64,000 nucleotides of DNA from Flavimobilis massiliensis. Lineage in GTDB: Bacteria; Actinomycetota; Actinomycetes; Actinomycetales; Cellulomonadaceae. This document shows positions 16,347 to 25,460 of the stretch, in pieces (position 1 is the first letter of the stretch; each line of letters opens with the position of its first letter). The notes under the pieces are model-generated. The model was not told the DNA's origin and ran no database searches. It was given only the letters and a program-made list of their open reading frames with translations. Position numbers and translations under genes: made by a program. The stretch is from assembly GCF_900240335.1 (NCBI RefSeq), contig NZ_LT964979.1, positions 1,736,001 to 1,800,000 of the forward strand, read 5' to 3'.

Positions 16347-18251
16347 ATGAGCATCACCGCCCCCGCCCCCACGCTGCCCACGACGACGACGTGCGACGGC
16401 CGCCAGCTCGCGGCCCGCGCGTGGGTCTCCGCCGTCGCCGACCTCCTCGAGCCTGACGAGATCGTCTGGTGCGACGGTTCCGCCGACGAGCGCGCCCGCC
16501 TCACCGCGCTCATGGTCGCCCAAGGCACCCTCGTCCCTCTCAACCCCGCGAAGCGCCCCGGCTCGTACCTCGCGCGCTCCGACCCGTCGGACGTCGCCCG
16601 CGTCGAGTCCCGCACGTTCATCTGCTCGCGTGAGCAGGCCGATGCCGGCCCGACGAACAACTGGCGCGAGCCCGCCGAGATGCGCCGCGAGCTCCACGGC
16701 GTCGTCGCGGGGGCCATGCGCGGCCGCACGATGTACGTCGTCCCGTTCTCCATGGGGCCCGTCGGAGGCCCGATCTCCCAACTCGGCATCGAGATCACCG
16801 ACTCCCCGTACGTCGTCGTCTCCATGCACGTCATGACGCGCGTCTCGCGCGAGGTGCTGCGCCTCGTCGACCACGGCGCGCCGTATGTGCCGGCCGTCCA
16901 CACGGTCGGTGCCCCCCTCGCGCCCGGGCAGGCCGACGTCCCGTGGCCGTGCAGCCCCACGAAGTACATCGCGCACTTCCCCGAGACCCGCGAGATCTGG
17001 TCGACGGGCTCCGGCTACGGCGGCAACGCGCTGCTCGGCAAGAAGTGCTTCGCGCTGCGCATCGCGTCGACGATGGGCCGGGCCGAGGGGTGGCTCGCCG
17101 AGCACATGCTCGTCATCCGCGCGACGAGCCCGCAGGGCCGCGACTACCACCTCGCCGCCGCGTTCCCGTCGGCGTGCGGCAAGACGAACCTCGCGATGCT
17201 CGAGCCCACGGTCCCCGGGTGGAGCGTCGAGACGATCGGCGACGACATCGCGTGGATGCGCCCCGGACGCGACGGCAGGCTGCGCGCGATCAACCCCGAG
17301 GCCGGGTTCTTCGGCGTCGCGCCCGGCACGGGCTGGTCGACGAACCCGACGGCGATGCGCACTGTCGCGCGGGACACGATCTTCACGAACGTCGCTCTCA
17401 CGGACGACGGCGACGTGTGGTGGGAGGGCATGACGGACGAGCCGCCCGCGCACCTCGTCGACTGGCAGGGCCAGGACTGGACGCCCGGCTGCGGGCGTCC
17501 AGCCGCGCATCCCAACGCGCGCTTCACGGTCGCGGCGGCGCAGTGCCCGACGATCTCGCCCGACTGGGAGGACCCTGACGGCGTGCCGATCGACGCGATC
17601 GTCTTCGGTGGCAGGCGGGCGTCGAACGTGCCGCTCGTCGCGGAGGCGTTCTCGTGGGAGCACGGCGTGCTCATGGGCGCGACGGTGTCGTCCGAGCAGA
17701 CGGCGGCCGCGGAGGGCACGGTGGGTGAGTTGCGCCGCGACCCGTTCGCGATGCTGCCGTTCTGCGGCTACAACATGGCCGACCACTGGCAGCACTGGCT
17801 CGACGTGGGCGCGTCGCTCGACGCCGAGCGGCGGCCGATGATCTTCCAGGTCAACTGGTTCCGCAAGGACTCGGACGGGCGCTTCCTGTGGCCGGGGTTC
17901 GGAGAGAACTCGCGCGTCGTCGAGTGGCTGCTGCGTCGGACGGACCTGCGGACGCGCCCGGAGGGCGCGGGCGCCGAGCGTCCCGGGGCCGAGGACGACG
18001 CGCGGCCGTGGGGCGGTCCGGTGCCGGGGGCGCGCCCGACGGCCGTCGGGCGGGGCCCCGCGGACGGGGCGCTCGACGTCACGGGCCTCGCCCTCGCCGA
18101 GGGCGCGCTCGACGAGCTGTTCCGCGTCGACTCGGCGGCGTGGGGGCGCGAGGCGGACCTCACGGAGGAGTTCTTCGCATCCTTCGGGGACCGCGTCCCT
18201 GCGGCCCTCCGCAGGGAGCTCGCGGCGCTCCGCGACCGGCTGTCCCGCTGA
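16347..18251 (+). CDS. pckG: Phosphoenolpyruvate carboxykinase (GTP)
   Basis: The 634-residue cytosolic enzyme makes PEP from oxaloacetate and GTP, the first committed step of gluconeogenesis. The family signature with the P-loop is FPSACGKTN (about residues 272-280). Other marks are SMGPVGGPISQLGIEITDS near 135 and WPGFGENSRVVEW near 514. ATG 16347 follows GAGGAGAGG. The length matches the GTP-dependent family. An Ala/Gly/Pro-rich insert near residues 530-570 is slightly unusual. It is divergent from ramB. Confidence 0.96.
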   Translation: MSITAPAPTLPTTTTCDGRQLAARAWVSAVADLLEPDEIVWCDGSADERARLTALMVAQGTLVPLNPAKRPGSYLARSDPSDVARVESRTFICSREQADAGPTNNWREPAEMRRELHGVVAGAMRGRTMYVVPFSMGPVGGPISQLGIEITDSPYVVVSMHVMTRVSREVLRLVDHGAPYVPAVHTVGAPLAPGQADVPWPCSPTKYIAHFPETREIWSTGSGYGGNALLGKKCFALRIASTMGRAEGWLAEHMLVIRATSPQGRDYHLAAAFPSACGKTNLAMLEPTVPGWSVETIGDDIAWMRPGRDGRLRAINPEAGFFGVAPGTGWSTNPTAMRTVARDTIFTNVALTDDGDVWWEGMTDEPPAHLVDWQGQDWTPGCGRPAAHPNARFTVAAAQCPTISPDWEDPDGVPIDAIVFGGRRASNVPLVAEAFSWEHGVLMGATVSSEQTAAAEGTVGELRRDPFAMLPFCGYNMADHWQHWLDVGASLDAERRPMIFQVNWFRKDSDGRFLWPGFGENSRVVEWLLRRTDLRTRPEGAGAERPGAEDDARPWGGPVPGARPTAVGRGPADGALDVTGLALAEGALDELFRVDSAAWGREADLTEEFFASFGDRVPAALRRELAALRDRLSR

Positions 18252-18252
18252 C

Positions 18253-18286
18253 AGGCGCCCCCGAGAGGGGGTGGCGGGCGCCCTGG
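18253..18286 (+). terminator. Terminator after pckG
   Basis: CAGGCGCCC and GGGCGCCCTG can pair around a G-rich loop, starting directly after the pckG stop. Confidence 0.55.
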
Positions 18287-18342
18287 TTGGGACCTTCGTC
18301 CCGGGGTAGGTTGGGGGCGGTTCGGCCGACGACGGACGGAGG

Positions 18343-19826
18343 ATGCTCGTGCACAGAGCTGCCCCGCGTCCCCTCGTCGCCGCCTCGTGGCGGCGTTCCG
18401 CCGCGCTCGCGCTCGACCCCGACGCCGTCCCCGGGCTCCTCGACCTCCCCGCCGACGACCTCCTCGCCTACCGCGCCGAGCACCCGCTCTCGCTCGCCTG
18501 GCCCGTCGTCGAACGCCTCCTCGTGCGGTACGCGACCGACGCGGGCCTCGTCGTCGCGCTCGGCGACCGCGCCGGCCGCCTGCTCTGGGTCGACGGCGAC
18601 CGCACCGCCCGCCGGCGCGCCGAGGACATGGCGTTCCTCGAGGGCGCCGACTGGTCGGAGGCGGTCGCCGGGACGAGCGCCCCCGGCACCGCGCTCGCCC
18701 TCGGACGTGCCGTGCAGATCCGTCGCGACGAGCACTTCGCACGCATGGTCCACCCGTGGTCGTGCAGCGCCGTGCCCCTGCGCGACCGCACGACAGGCAC
18801 GCTCCTCGGGGTCCTCGACGTCACGGGAGGCGACCTCGCCGTCGCGTCCGGCGTCCTCCCGCTGCTCGAGGCGACGGCCGCGGCCGCCGAGGCCGAGCTT
18901 GCGCTCGCCCCGCGCGGCGACCGCCCGACGACGCTCGCGACCGAGCCCGCCCCGTCCACTGCCTCGGCCTCGGCCGGCACCCTCCCGGACGTGCTGCACG
19001 CGTCCGGCCACGATCCGCACGACACGGGCCTCGGCGCGCCCGTCCCCCGCGCCGAGCCCGCGGGTGCGCGCCCCCGCGTCACCGCCTCGGCGCCGACACG
19101 GCCGACGCTGTGCGTGCTCGGCCGTGACGCCGCCGAGCTGCGCGCACCGGACGGGACGACGACGCTCTCCGCACGTCACGCCGAGATCCTCACGGTCCTC
19201 GCCCACCACCGGGCGGGGCTCGGAGCGTCCGAGCTCGCCGCAGCCGTCTACGGCCGCGACGACGCGCTCGTGACGCTCCGCGCCGAGATGGTGCGGCTGC
19301 GCAAGGTCCTCGAGGACGCAGCCCCGGGCCTCGTCCCGTTTCTTATACACATCTGACGCTGCCGACGACACCCTTCTCGCTGGAACCCGAAGGTGGCCCT
19401 ATCTTTGACTCAAACAAAAAAAATATTACACTAGTTGTGCGATGACACGAACTAAGTTATTACTNNNNNNCACGCCCCTACCGCCTGCCCGCCCCGCTCG
19501 ACCTCGACGCGCACCGCGTCCTCGCGTTCCTCGAGCGCGGCGCGCACCGCGTCGCGCTCGCCGCCTACCCCGGCCCGCTCCTGCCCTCGTCGACCGCGCC
19601 CGGCGTCGTCGAGCTCCGCGGGCTCGTCCGTGAGCGCCTCCGGGAGTCGCTCCTCACCGACGCCTCCGTCGAGACGCTCCTCGACTTCGCGCGCACCCCC
19701 GACGGCAGCGACGACGTCGACGTGTGGCGGACCGCCCTGCGCCTCCTGCCGGCGCGATCCCCGCGCCGGGCGGGCGTCGTCCTCCACGTCGAGCGGCTCG
19801 AGACAGAGCTCGCCACAGGCACCTGA
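18343..19826 (+). CDS. GAF-domain transcriptional regulator, interrupted by adapter sequence
   Basis: The true gene is two pieces, 18343-19340 and 19473-19826, separated by an assembly artefact. Piece one starts at ATG 18343. It has an N-terminal helical region typical of acetoin or aldehyde regulators (LVAASWRRS), a GAF domain (about residues 60-190) and a winged-helix region near 260-330. Piece two opens with RPYRLPAPLDLDAHRVL and ends at the TGA at 19824. The joint VP-(S)-RPYRL suggests almost no coding bases are missing. In the raw frame the protein ends falsely in LIHI. Such regulators often precede the ald-DUF779 pair, remnants of which follow here. Confidence 0.85.
19341..19470. other. 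Nextera adapter read-through, degraded tail and scaffold gap
   Basis: CTTATACACATCTGACGCTG followed by CCGACGA is the Nextera read-through adapter. After it come a degraded copy of the flow-cell primer region (GGTGGCC...), a run of A, AT-rich noise and six Ns. This is non-genomic sequence placed inside a coding region. Confidence 0.95.
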
Positions 19827-19837
19827 GAGGGCGCGGG

Positions 19838-21115
19838 TCAGTCCGCGAGGCGTGCGTCCGGCACCTCGACGACGACGCTGCGCGCCGCGAGCTTCTCGGC
19901 CCCGCGCTCACGCACCGCCCAGGCCACGTACGGCCCCCCGAGGAGCACCCGGTAGGCGGACTCCGGCACGACGATCCGCACGAGGTCGCCCCGGGCGATG
20001 TCGCGGACGTGGATGTCGGCCGGCGCGACGCCGGTCTCCGTCCCGAACCACTCGACAGGGTCGATGCCGGTCCACGCGACTCGCCCCCCAGCGACCGCCA
20101 TGTCGCCGACCTCGTGCACCGCCCAGGCCGTGCGGGCCGCGACGTCGAGCACGACGAGCGTCCAGCCGAAACGGTCGAGAGCGTTGAGCTGCAGGACCAC
20201 CGTGTCGTCGAACGCCCCGACGATCGACGCGCTCGGCGAGAGCCGTGCGACCGTCTCACGGGAGTTCCCGACCGCCCTCACGAGCTCGCCGTGCTCGACG
20301 ACCGACAGCAACGGATCGGCCTCGTCGTCCCCCTCGATGCTCCAGAAACACTCGACGTCACCGCACCGCGCGGCGACGAGGTCACGTGTGCCGGACCCGG
20401 ACCTCGCGCCGGTCGTCCGCACGTCGCCGTCCCAGGTCGTGAGCGTCCCGTCGTCGGCGAGGAGGCCGGTGCCCAGAACCCGTCGATCGCCCTGGTCGAG
20501 AACCTCGGCGCGGTGCGCCCCCGGCCGGAGCCTCACGAGCTCCGCGTCCGCCGACTCGGCCTCCCGGTAGCGGTACGCGACGACGCTGCCGTCGATCAGG
20601 GGCCACGCACCGTAGTACTGGCTGATGTCGTCGCCCGGGTCGACGTCGTGCGCGCCGTCCGGACCCTCGAACCTCAGCCGCGAGGTCCTCACCGAGGTGA
20701 TCACGTCCTCTCCCGTCGTCACGGTGTCGGCGACGAGAAGCGTGCCGTCAGCGCTGAGCGCGACGAGATCGACTGCGGCACCGGCGTCCGCCTCGTGCCG
20801 GCTCACCGTCCGCACGTCGGCAAGGTCGAGGCGGCGGGCGGACCCTGTGTCGAGCGGGACGAGCTCGACGGGGCTGCCGTCCGGCCACATGATCGGCGAG
20901 GTGCCGTCCGTCACCGACGAGCCGTCCCCCGGGTCCTGCGGGCCCGGTCCGAGGTCGAGCGGCGGGTCGAGCCGGTCGACCGTCGGCGTGCTCGTCGGCG
21001 CCCCGGGCGTCGTCGGCCGGTCCGGCGATGACGGGGTGCACGCCGTGAGCGCGACGAGGAGCGCGGCCGTCGTCCCGGCCCACCAGGAGCGGGAGGCCCG
21101 TCGCCGGGCCCTCAC
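19838..21115 (-). CDS. Secreted lipoprotein, propeller-like, paralogue A
   Basis: The 425-residue product starts at GTG 21115, overlapping the stop of the gene before it by 4 bp. It has an Arg-rich lipoprotein signal with lipobox LTAC, a Thr/Pro linker and then a repeated beta-rich domain. Short blade-like motifs recur: DGSPVELVPLDTGSARR, a WDGD turn, CGDVECFW and a final ARGDLVRI. Two related lipoproteins are at 21112-22440 and 25461-26708. No enzyme motif is seen; a beta-propeller sensor or adhesin role is a guess. Confidence 0.75.
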   Translation of the reverse strand: MRARRRASRSWWAGTTAALLVALTACTPSSPDRPTTPGAPTSTPTVDRLDPPLDLGPGPQDPGDGSSVTDGTSPIMWPDGSPVELVPLDTGSARRLDLADVRTVSRHEADAGAAVDLVALSADGTLLVADTVTTGEDVITSVRTSRLRFEGPDGAHDVDPGDDISQYYGAWPLIDGSVVAYRYREAESADAELVRLRPGAHRAEVLDQGDRRVLGTGLLADDGTLTTWDGDVRTTGARSGSGTRDLVAARCGDVECFWSIEGDDEADPLLSVVEHGELVRAVGNSRETVARLSPSASIVGAFDDTVVLQLNALDRFGWTLVVLDVAARTAWAVHEVGDMAVAGGRVAWTGIDPVEWFGTETGVAPADIHVRDIARGDLVRIVVPESAYRVLLGGPYVAWAVRERGAEKLAARSVVVEVPDARLAD

Positions 21116-22440
21116 GAGAGATCCGTCGCGAGCCGGGCGACGACGCCCGTGCGACCCACGGAACCGTCCGCGTTCGAGCGGCTCCAGGCGAGGGTGTCGC
21201 CCTCCGCCACGGGCCGCACGACACCCTCGCCGAGGATGATGCGGACGAGGTCGCCCGTCGCGAGGTCGAGCACGTGGAGGTCGCCCGTCCCGCTGAGCGC
21301 GCCGCCGTCGTCGGCCGACCACGAGGGCGAGGTGCCCCACACGACGCGGGAGCCCGCGAGCGCGACCGCCGGGGCGTCGACGAGGTAGCGCGCCCTGCCG
21401 TTCTCCGTGTCGACGAGCCACACGTGCGAGGAGAAGTCGCCCCCGTACACGTCGACGACGAGCCAGCGCTCGTAGGCTGCGACGACCCAGGCCATGCCCT
21501 CGAGCCTGAGGACGGGCGTCAGCGCACCGTCCTCGAGGTAGGACACGACCGTGCGGGGGCCGGCGCCCGTCGGATCGTCGACGGACGCCAGGCCGTCGCT
21601 CGCGTCCACCTCCGTGACCACGAGCGGGCACGTGTCGCGCTCGCACACGACCGGAAGGACGCTGCCCGAGGAGATGGCGGGCAGACCGAGGTCGCGCGTC
21701 GTGCCGTCCCACGAGAAGAACGTGCCGTCGCTGAGGACGGCACCGTTGTCGAGCATGCCGACGATGTCGCCGGGCACGTCGGTCTCGACGCCCCGAGCGC
21801 TGCCGGCCGGCGCCCGGTAGCGGTGCACGTACTCGACGGTGCTGGTCTCCCGCGTCTCCGAAGCGATCCACACGGCCGAGCCGTCGCGCGCAAGCAGGCC
21901 GAGGCTCACCTCCTCGGGATGCTTCGCCCCCGAGACGAGGACCCGATCGTGCCGACCGTCGACCACACGGACGACGGACGACACGACGGATCCTGGCACG
22001 ACGCTGCCGTCGTCCCGGTACTCCGGTTCGCGATGCTCCGAGACGAGCGCGGCGCCGTCGGCACCGATGTCGAGGATGTTGAGCGAGCGGCCCTTCTCGG
22101 CCTTGATCTCGCGGAGGACGGTGAGGGCGCCCGGCGAGGCCCGCCGCGCCGTCCCGGTGTCGAGCGCGATGCCGTCGACCTCGCTGCCGTCGGCCCACCG
22201 GAGGACCGCCGCGGTGAGCAGGGGCTCGCTCGGGTCCACGTCCGGCGGAGGGTCGGGCTGCGGCATCGGCGAGGGTGCGGCCGAGGGCGTCGGCGACGAC
22301 GTCGTCGTCGGGGGAGTCACGGGAGGCTTCGACGGCGTGCACGCGGCGAGCCCGGGCATCGCGAGGCTCAGCGCGAGCGCGGCGGCCCACGCGGCGCCGC
22401 CCCTGCGGGCGGCCCCGCCCCGACGTGCTTCGTGCTGCAC
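21112..22440 (-). CDS. Secreted lipoprotein, propeller-like, paralogue B
   Basis: The 442-residue product starts at GTG 22440, chosen for the GGAGGGGG ribosome site just upstream; in-frame GTG 22464 would add eight residues. Lipobox LAAC follows a typical signal peptide, then a Pro/Ser/Thr linker. The core has the block WADGSEVDGIALDTGTARR shared with the neighbouring paralogues, a DGTFFSWDG turn and a conserved pair of Cys (CERDTC). It is translationally coupled to paralogue A. Confidence 0.75.
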   Translation of the reverse strand: MQHEARRGGAARRGGAAWAAALALSLAMPGLAACTPSKPPVTPPTTTSSPTPSAAPSPMPQPDPPPDVDPSEPLLTAAVLRWADGSEVDGIALDTGTARRASPGALTVLREIKAEKGRSLNILDIGADGAALVSEHREPEYRDDGSVVPGSVVSSVVRVVDGRHDRVLVSGAKHPEEVSLGLLARDGSAVWIASETRETSTVEYVHRYRAPAGSARGVETDVPGDIVGMLDNGAVLSDGTFFSWDGTTRDLGLPAISSGSVLPVVCERDTCPLVVTEVDASDGLASVDDPTGAGPRTVVSYLEDGALTPVLRLEGMAWVVAAYERWLVVDVYGGDFSSHVWLVDTENGRARYLVDAPAVALAGSRVVWGTSPSWSADDGGALSGTGDLHVLDLATGDLVRIILGEGVVRPVAEGDTLAWSRSNADGSVGRTGVVARLATDLS

Positions 22441-22571
22441 CCTCGCCCCCTCCGTGCCGGCCACGTCACCGGCGACGAGTCGACCGTAGCGGACCGGCCG
22501 CGCGGCCGTCGACGGCGGTCACGCACCGTCGGCGACCTGCGGCGCAACGTCGTGCAACCTCCCGACACCTA

Positions 22572-22988
22572 GCGTGTGAGCGCATCGACCTCGGCGGCGA
22601 CCTCTCGGGCGGCTACTACGTCGCGCCGACGATCTTCGAGGGCCGGAACTCGATGCGCATCTTCCAGGAGGAGATCTTCGGCCCCGTCGTCGCCGTGACG
22701 AGCTTCTCCGACTACGACGACGCGATCGCGCTCGCCAACGACACCCTCTACGGGCTCGGCGCGGGCGTGTGGACCCGCAACGGCACGCTCGCCTACCGCG
22801 CCGGACGCGCGATCCAGGCCGGGCGCGTGTGGGTGAACAACTACCACGCCTACCCCGCGGGGGCGGCGTTCGGAGGCTACAAGTCCTCGGGCATCGGCCG
22901 AGAGAACTCCAAGCTCGCTCTCTCGCACTACCAGCAGACGAAGAACCTCCTCGTGTCGTTCTCCGACGACGCGCTCGGCTTCTTCTAG
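22572..22988 (+). pseudogene. C-terminal fragment of aldehyde dehydrogenase
   Basis: About 138 residues survive, from DLGGDLSGGYYV through FQEEIFGPVVAV and NDTLYGLGAGVW to GGYKSSGIGRE and the terminal DDALGFF. This is the last quarter of a NAD-dependent aldehyde dehydrogenase of the type paired with DUF779. The catalytic Cys and Glu region (about 360 residues) is absent and no start codon is seen. Upstream sequence is unrelated intergenic DNA of the lipoprotein pair. It is a true truncation or an assembly join; the intact DUF779 gene downstream argues for a once-complete operon. Confidence 0.85.
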
Positions 22989-23023
22989 ATCGACCTCTGT
23001 CACCCACTCCGCCCTCCCCCACC

Positions 23024-23078
23024 GCGACTCGTAGGTCTGGAGCACCATCGAACGGTGCTGAGGCCCTACGAGTCGCGG
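23024..23078. repeat. Intergenic palindrome, family 4 (GACTCGTAGG), copy 1
   Basis: Outer arms CGCGACTCGTAGG and CCTACGAGTCGCG; inner arms GAGCACC and GGTGCT flank ATCGAAC. It lies between the aldehyde dehydrogenase remnant and the DUF779 gene. Confidence 0.85.
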
Positions 23079-23154
23079 GTTGGGTCGTGGCCCGGAACGG
23101 TTCACGCTCGAAGGCAGACCCACCCGGTTCAGCGCACGATGGAAAGGACACTCC

Positions 23155-23562
23155 ATGCTCGACGCCGACGTGACGATCCCCGGCGAGACCCGCTCACGCG
23201 TCGCGCTCGCCGACGACTCCCTCGACCTCCTGCGCCGCCTCTGGGAGCAGCACGGGCCGCTGATGTTCCACCAGTCCGGCGGATGCTGCGACGGATCGAG
23301 CCCCATGTGCTTCCCCGCGGGCGAGCTCCTCACGACCGATCGCGACGTCCTCCTCGGCCGCTTCGACCTCGCCCCCGCGGGCGACGCGCCGCAGCCCCTC
23401 GAGTTCTGGATGTCGACCGAGCAGTTCGCCTACTGGTCGCACACCCACCTCACCGTCGACGTCGTCCCCGGCCGCGGCGCCGGCTTCTCCGTCGAGGCAC
23501 CCGAGGGCGTGCGCTTCGTCATCCGCTCGCGCCTCATGGAGGACGCAGACCCCTTCGTATGA
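23155..23562 (+). CDS. DUF779 protein, aldehyde dehydrogenase partner
   Basis: The 135-residue product is intact, with ATG 23155 after GGAAAGG. The family hallmark FHQSGGCCDGSSPMCF (about residues 37-52) holds conserved Cys residues, and the C-terminal PEGVRF is also present. DUF779 proteins are small cytosolic factors encoded next to aldehyde dehydrogenases of alcohol and aldehyde metabolism; the molecular role is not settled. Here its partner is truncated, so this gene may be orphaned. Confidence 0.88.
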   Translation: MLDADVTIPGETRSRVALADDSLDLLRRLWEQHGPLMFHQSGGCCDGSSPMCFPAGELLTTDRDVLLGRFDLAPAGDAPQPLEFWMSTEQFAYWSHTHLTVDVVPGRGAGFSVEAPEGVRFVIRSRLMEDADPFV

Positions 23563-23598
23563 CGCGCGCCCCACGCCCACCCGTGCCTAGGCTCTGGC

Positions 23599-24531
23599 AT
23601 GGAAGCCACCGCGCCCCACGTCGTCGTCCTCGCACCCGAGCCGCTGCTTACGGTGACGATCGAAGTCTCGGCGGTGCTCGACGCCCCGGAGATCCACGTC
23701 CACGCAGGGGGCCAGGGCCTGTGGCTCGCCCGCATGGCGCGATCGCTCGGCGCCACCGTCACGGCGTGCGCGCCTGTCGGCGGGGAGACCGGCACGGTCG
23801 CGGCGCACCTCGCACGCGAGGAAGGCATCGACCTGCGGACGACGCCCGGCCCGCCGACGGGCGCGTACGTCCACGACCGGCGCGGCGGCGACCGCCTCGA
23901 AGTCGCACGGCAACCGTCGCGCACCCTCGACCGGCACAGCGTCGACGACCTCGCCGGAACGTTCCTCGTCGCGTCGCTCGACGCCGACGTGTGCGTCCTC
24001 ACCGGCACGCAGGACCCGACGCTCGCACCCGATGTCCTCGGCAGGCTCGCGCGCGACCTGCGGGCCGCGGGCAGGACGGTCGTCGCGGACCTCTCCGGCC
24101 CGCAGGCCCGCGCGGTCGCATCCGTCGAGGGCGTCGTCCTCAAGATGAGCCACGAGGAGCTCGTCGACGGCGGGTTCGCCGCGGACGCGAGCCTCCCGGC
24201 GCTCAGGGCGGCCGCGCGCGAGCTCGTCGCCGCGGGGCTCCGGGCGCTCGTCGTCTCGCGGGCAGGGGAGCCCGCGCTCGTCGTCGCGGCCGACGACGCG
24301 TTCCTCACGACAACCCCTCCCATGACGACCGTCGACCATCGCGGCGCGGGCGACTCGATGACCGCAGGCATCGCCGTCGGTCTCGCCCGCGGCGAGTCGC
24401 TCTCCGAGGCGGTGCGGCTCGGGGCAGCGGCGGGCGCGCTCAACGTCACCCGTCACGGCCTCGGCACAGGCCGGCGCGAGCAGGTCGAGAGGTGGGCGAG
24501 CGAGATCCGCATCGACCCGCTCACGGACTGA
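23599..24531 (+). CDS. PfkB-family sugar kinase (1-phosphofructokinase or tagatose-6-phosphate kinase type)
   Basis: The 310-residue ribokinase-fold kinase has HAGGQGLWLARMARSLG (about residues 34-50, substrate loop) and the C-terminal anion hole with catalytic Asp in DHRGAGDSMTAG (about 247-258). The N-terminal GGQ is in place of the usual GGKG, so substrate is uncertain. Starts ATG 23599. It is followed by surE in the same direction after 74 bp. Confidence 0.82.
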   Translation: MEATAPHVVVLAPEPLLTVTIEVSAVLDAPEIHVHAGGQGLWLARMARSLGATVTACAPVGGETGTVAAHLAREEGIDLRTTPGPPTGAYVHDRRGGDRLEVARQPSRTLDRHSVDDLAGTFLVASLDADVCVLTGTQDPTLAPDVLGRLARDLRAAGRTVVADLSGPQARAVASVEGVVLKMSHEELVDGGFAADASLPALRAAARELVAAGLRALVVSRAGEPALVVAADDAFLTTTPPMTTVDHRGAGDSMTAGIAVGLARGESLSEAVRLGAAAGALNVTRHGLGTGRREQVERWASEIRIDPLTD

Positions 24532-24605
24532 GCCGGGTCCGTCACCCTGCAGGATCCCGCGGGCCGGGGCAGGGTAGAAGGACGACACAGCGAGGAGGCC
24601 CTATC

Positions 24606-25439
24606 GTGCGCACGCTCATCACGAACGACGACGGCATCGACTCGCCCGGGCTCACCGTGCTCGCGCGCGTCGCGCTCGAGGCAGGTCACGACGTCGTCGT
24701 CGCGGCGCCGCGCCGCGAGTCGTCGGGCGCGAGCGCGTCCCTCATGGGCGCGGAGGACGACGGGCGCCTCGTCGTCGAGCGCCGCACGCCGCCCGGGCTG
24801 CCGGACGGCGTCGACGCGTTCGGGGTCCGCGCGACGCCCGCGCTCATCACGATGGTCGCCGCACACGGCGGCTTCGGCGGCCCGCCCGATCTCGTGCTCT
24901 CGGGCGTCAACCGCGGCGCGAACACGGGGCACGCGACGCTGCACTCGGGGACGGTCGGTGCCGCGCACGCCGCGAGCACCCACGGGATCCTCGGCATGGC
25001 CGTGTCGCTCAACACCGCCGACCCGCAGCACTGGGACACCGCGGGGCACTTCACGGCCCGCATGCTCGCGTGGCTGCTCGAGCACCCCGATCCGAGCGGC
25101 GTCGTCAACCTCAACGTGCCCGACCGTCCGCTCGCCGACGTCCTCGGGCTGCGGCGGGCGCCACTCGCGAGCTTCGGCATGGTCCACGCACGCATCCGCG
25201 AGCTCGACCAGGGTCACCTCACGCTCACGTACACGGGTACGGACTCGTCGAGCGAGCCCCGCTCGGACGCGGGGCTGCTCTCGCGCGGGTGGGCGACGGT
25301 GTCGCTGCTGCGCGCGCCCGTCGCCGACGACGACGCTCCGCTGCCGTCCGACGCCCCGCGCCCCCTGCCCGAGGGCGGGCCCGTCGACGTCGTCGACGCG
25401 GGCGTCCTCACGGGGCAGGACCTGCCGGTCGACGACTGA
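24606..25439 (+). CDS. surE: 5'/3'-nucleotidase SurE
   Basis: The 277-residue metal-dependent phosphatase acts on nucleoside monophosphates. The metal site NDDG is at residues 7-10. The S-G-A-S block near 40 and VNRGANTGHATLHSGTVGAA near 103-122 are typical of the family. GTG 24606 follows GAGGAGG. It converges on the lipoprotein at 25461, with only 21 bp between. Confidence 0.92.
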   Translation: MRTLITNDDGIDSPGLTVLARVALEAGHDVVVAAPRRESSGASASLMGAEDDGRLVVERRTPPGLPDGVDAFGVRATPALITMVAAHGGFGGPPDLVLSGVNRGANTGHATLHSGTVGAAHAASTHGILGMAVSLNTADPQHWDTAGHFTARMLAWLLEHPDPSGVVNLNVPDRPLADVLGLRRAPLASFGMVHARIRELDQGHLTLTYTGTDSSSEPRSDAGLLSRGWATVSLLRAPVADDDAPLPSDAPRPLPEGGPVDVVDAGVLTGQDLPVDD

Positions 25440-25460
25440 CCTCTCTGCGGCTGAGCGCCG

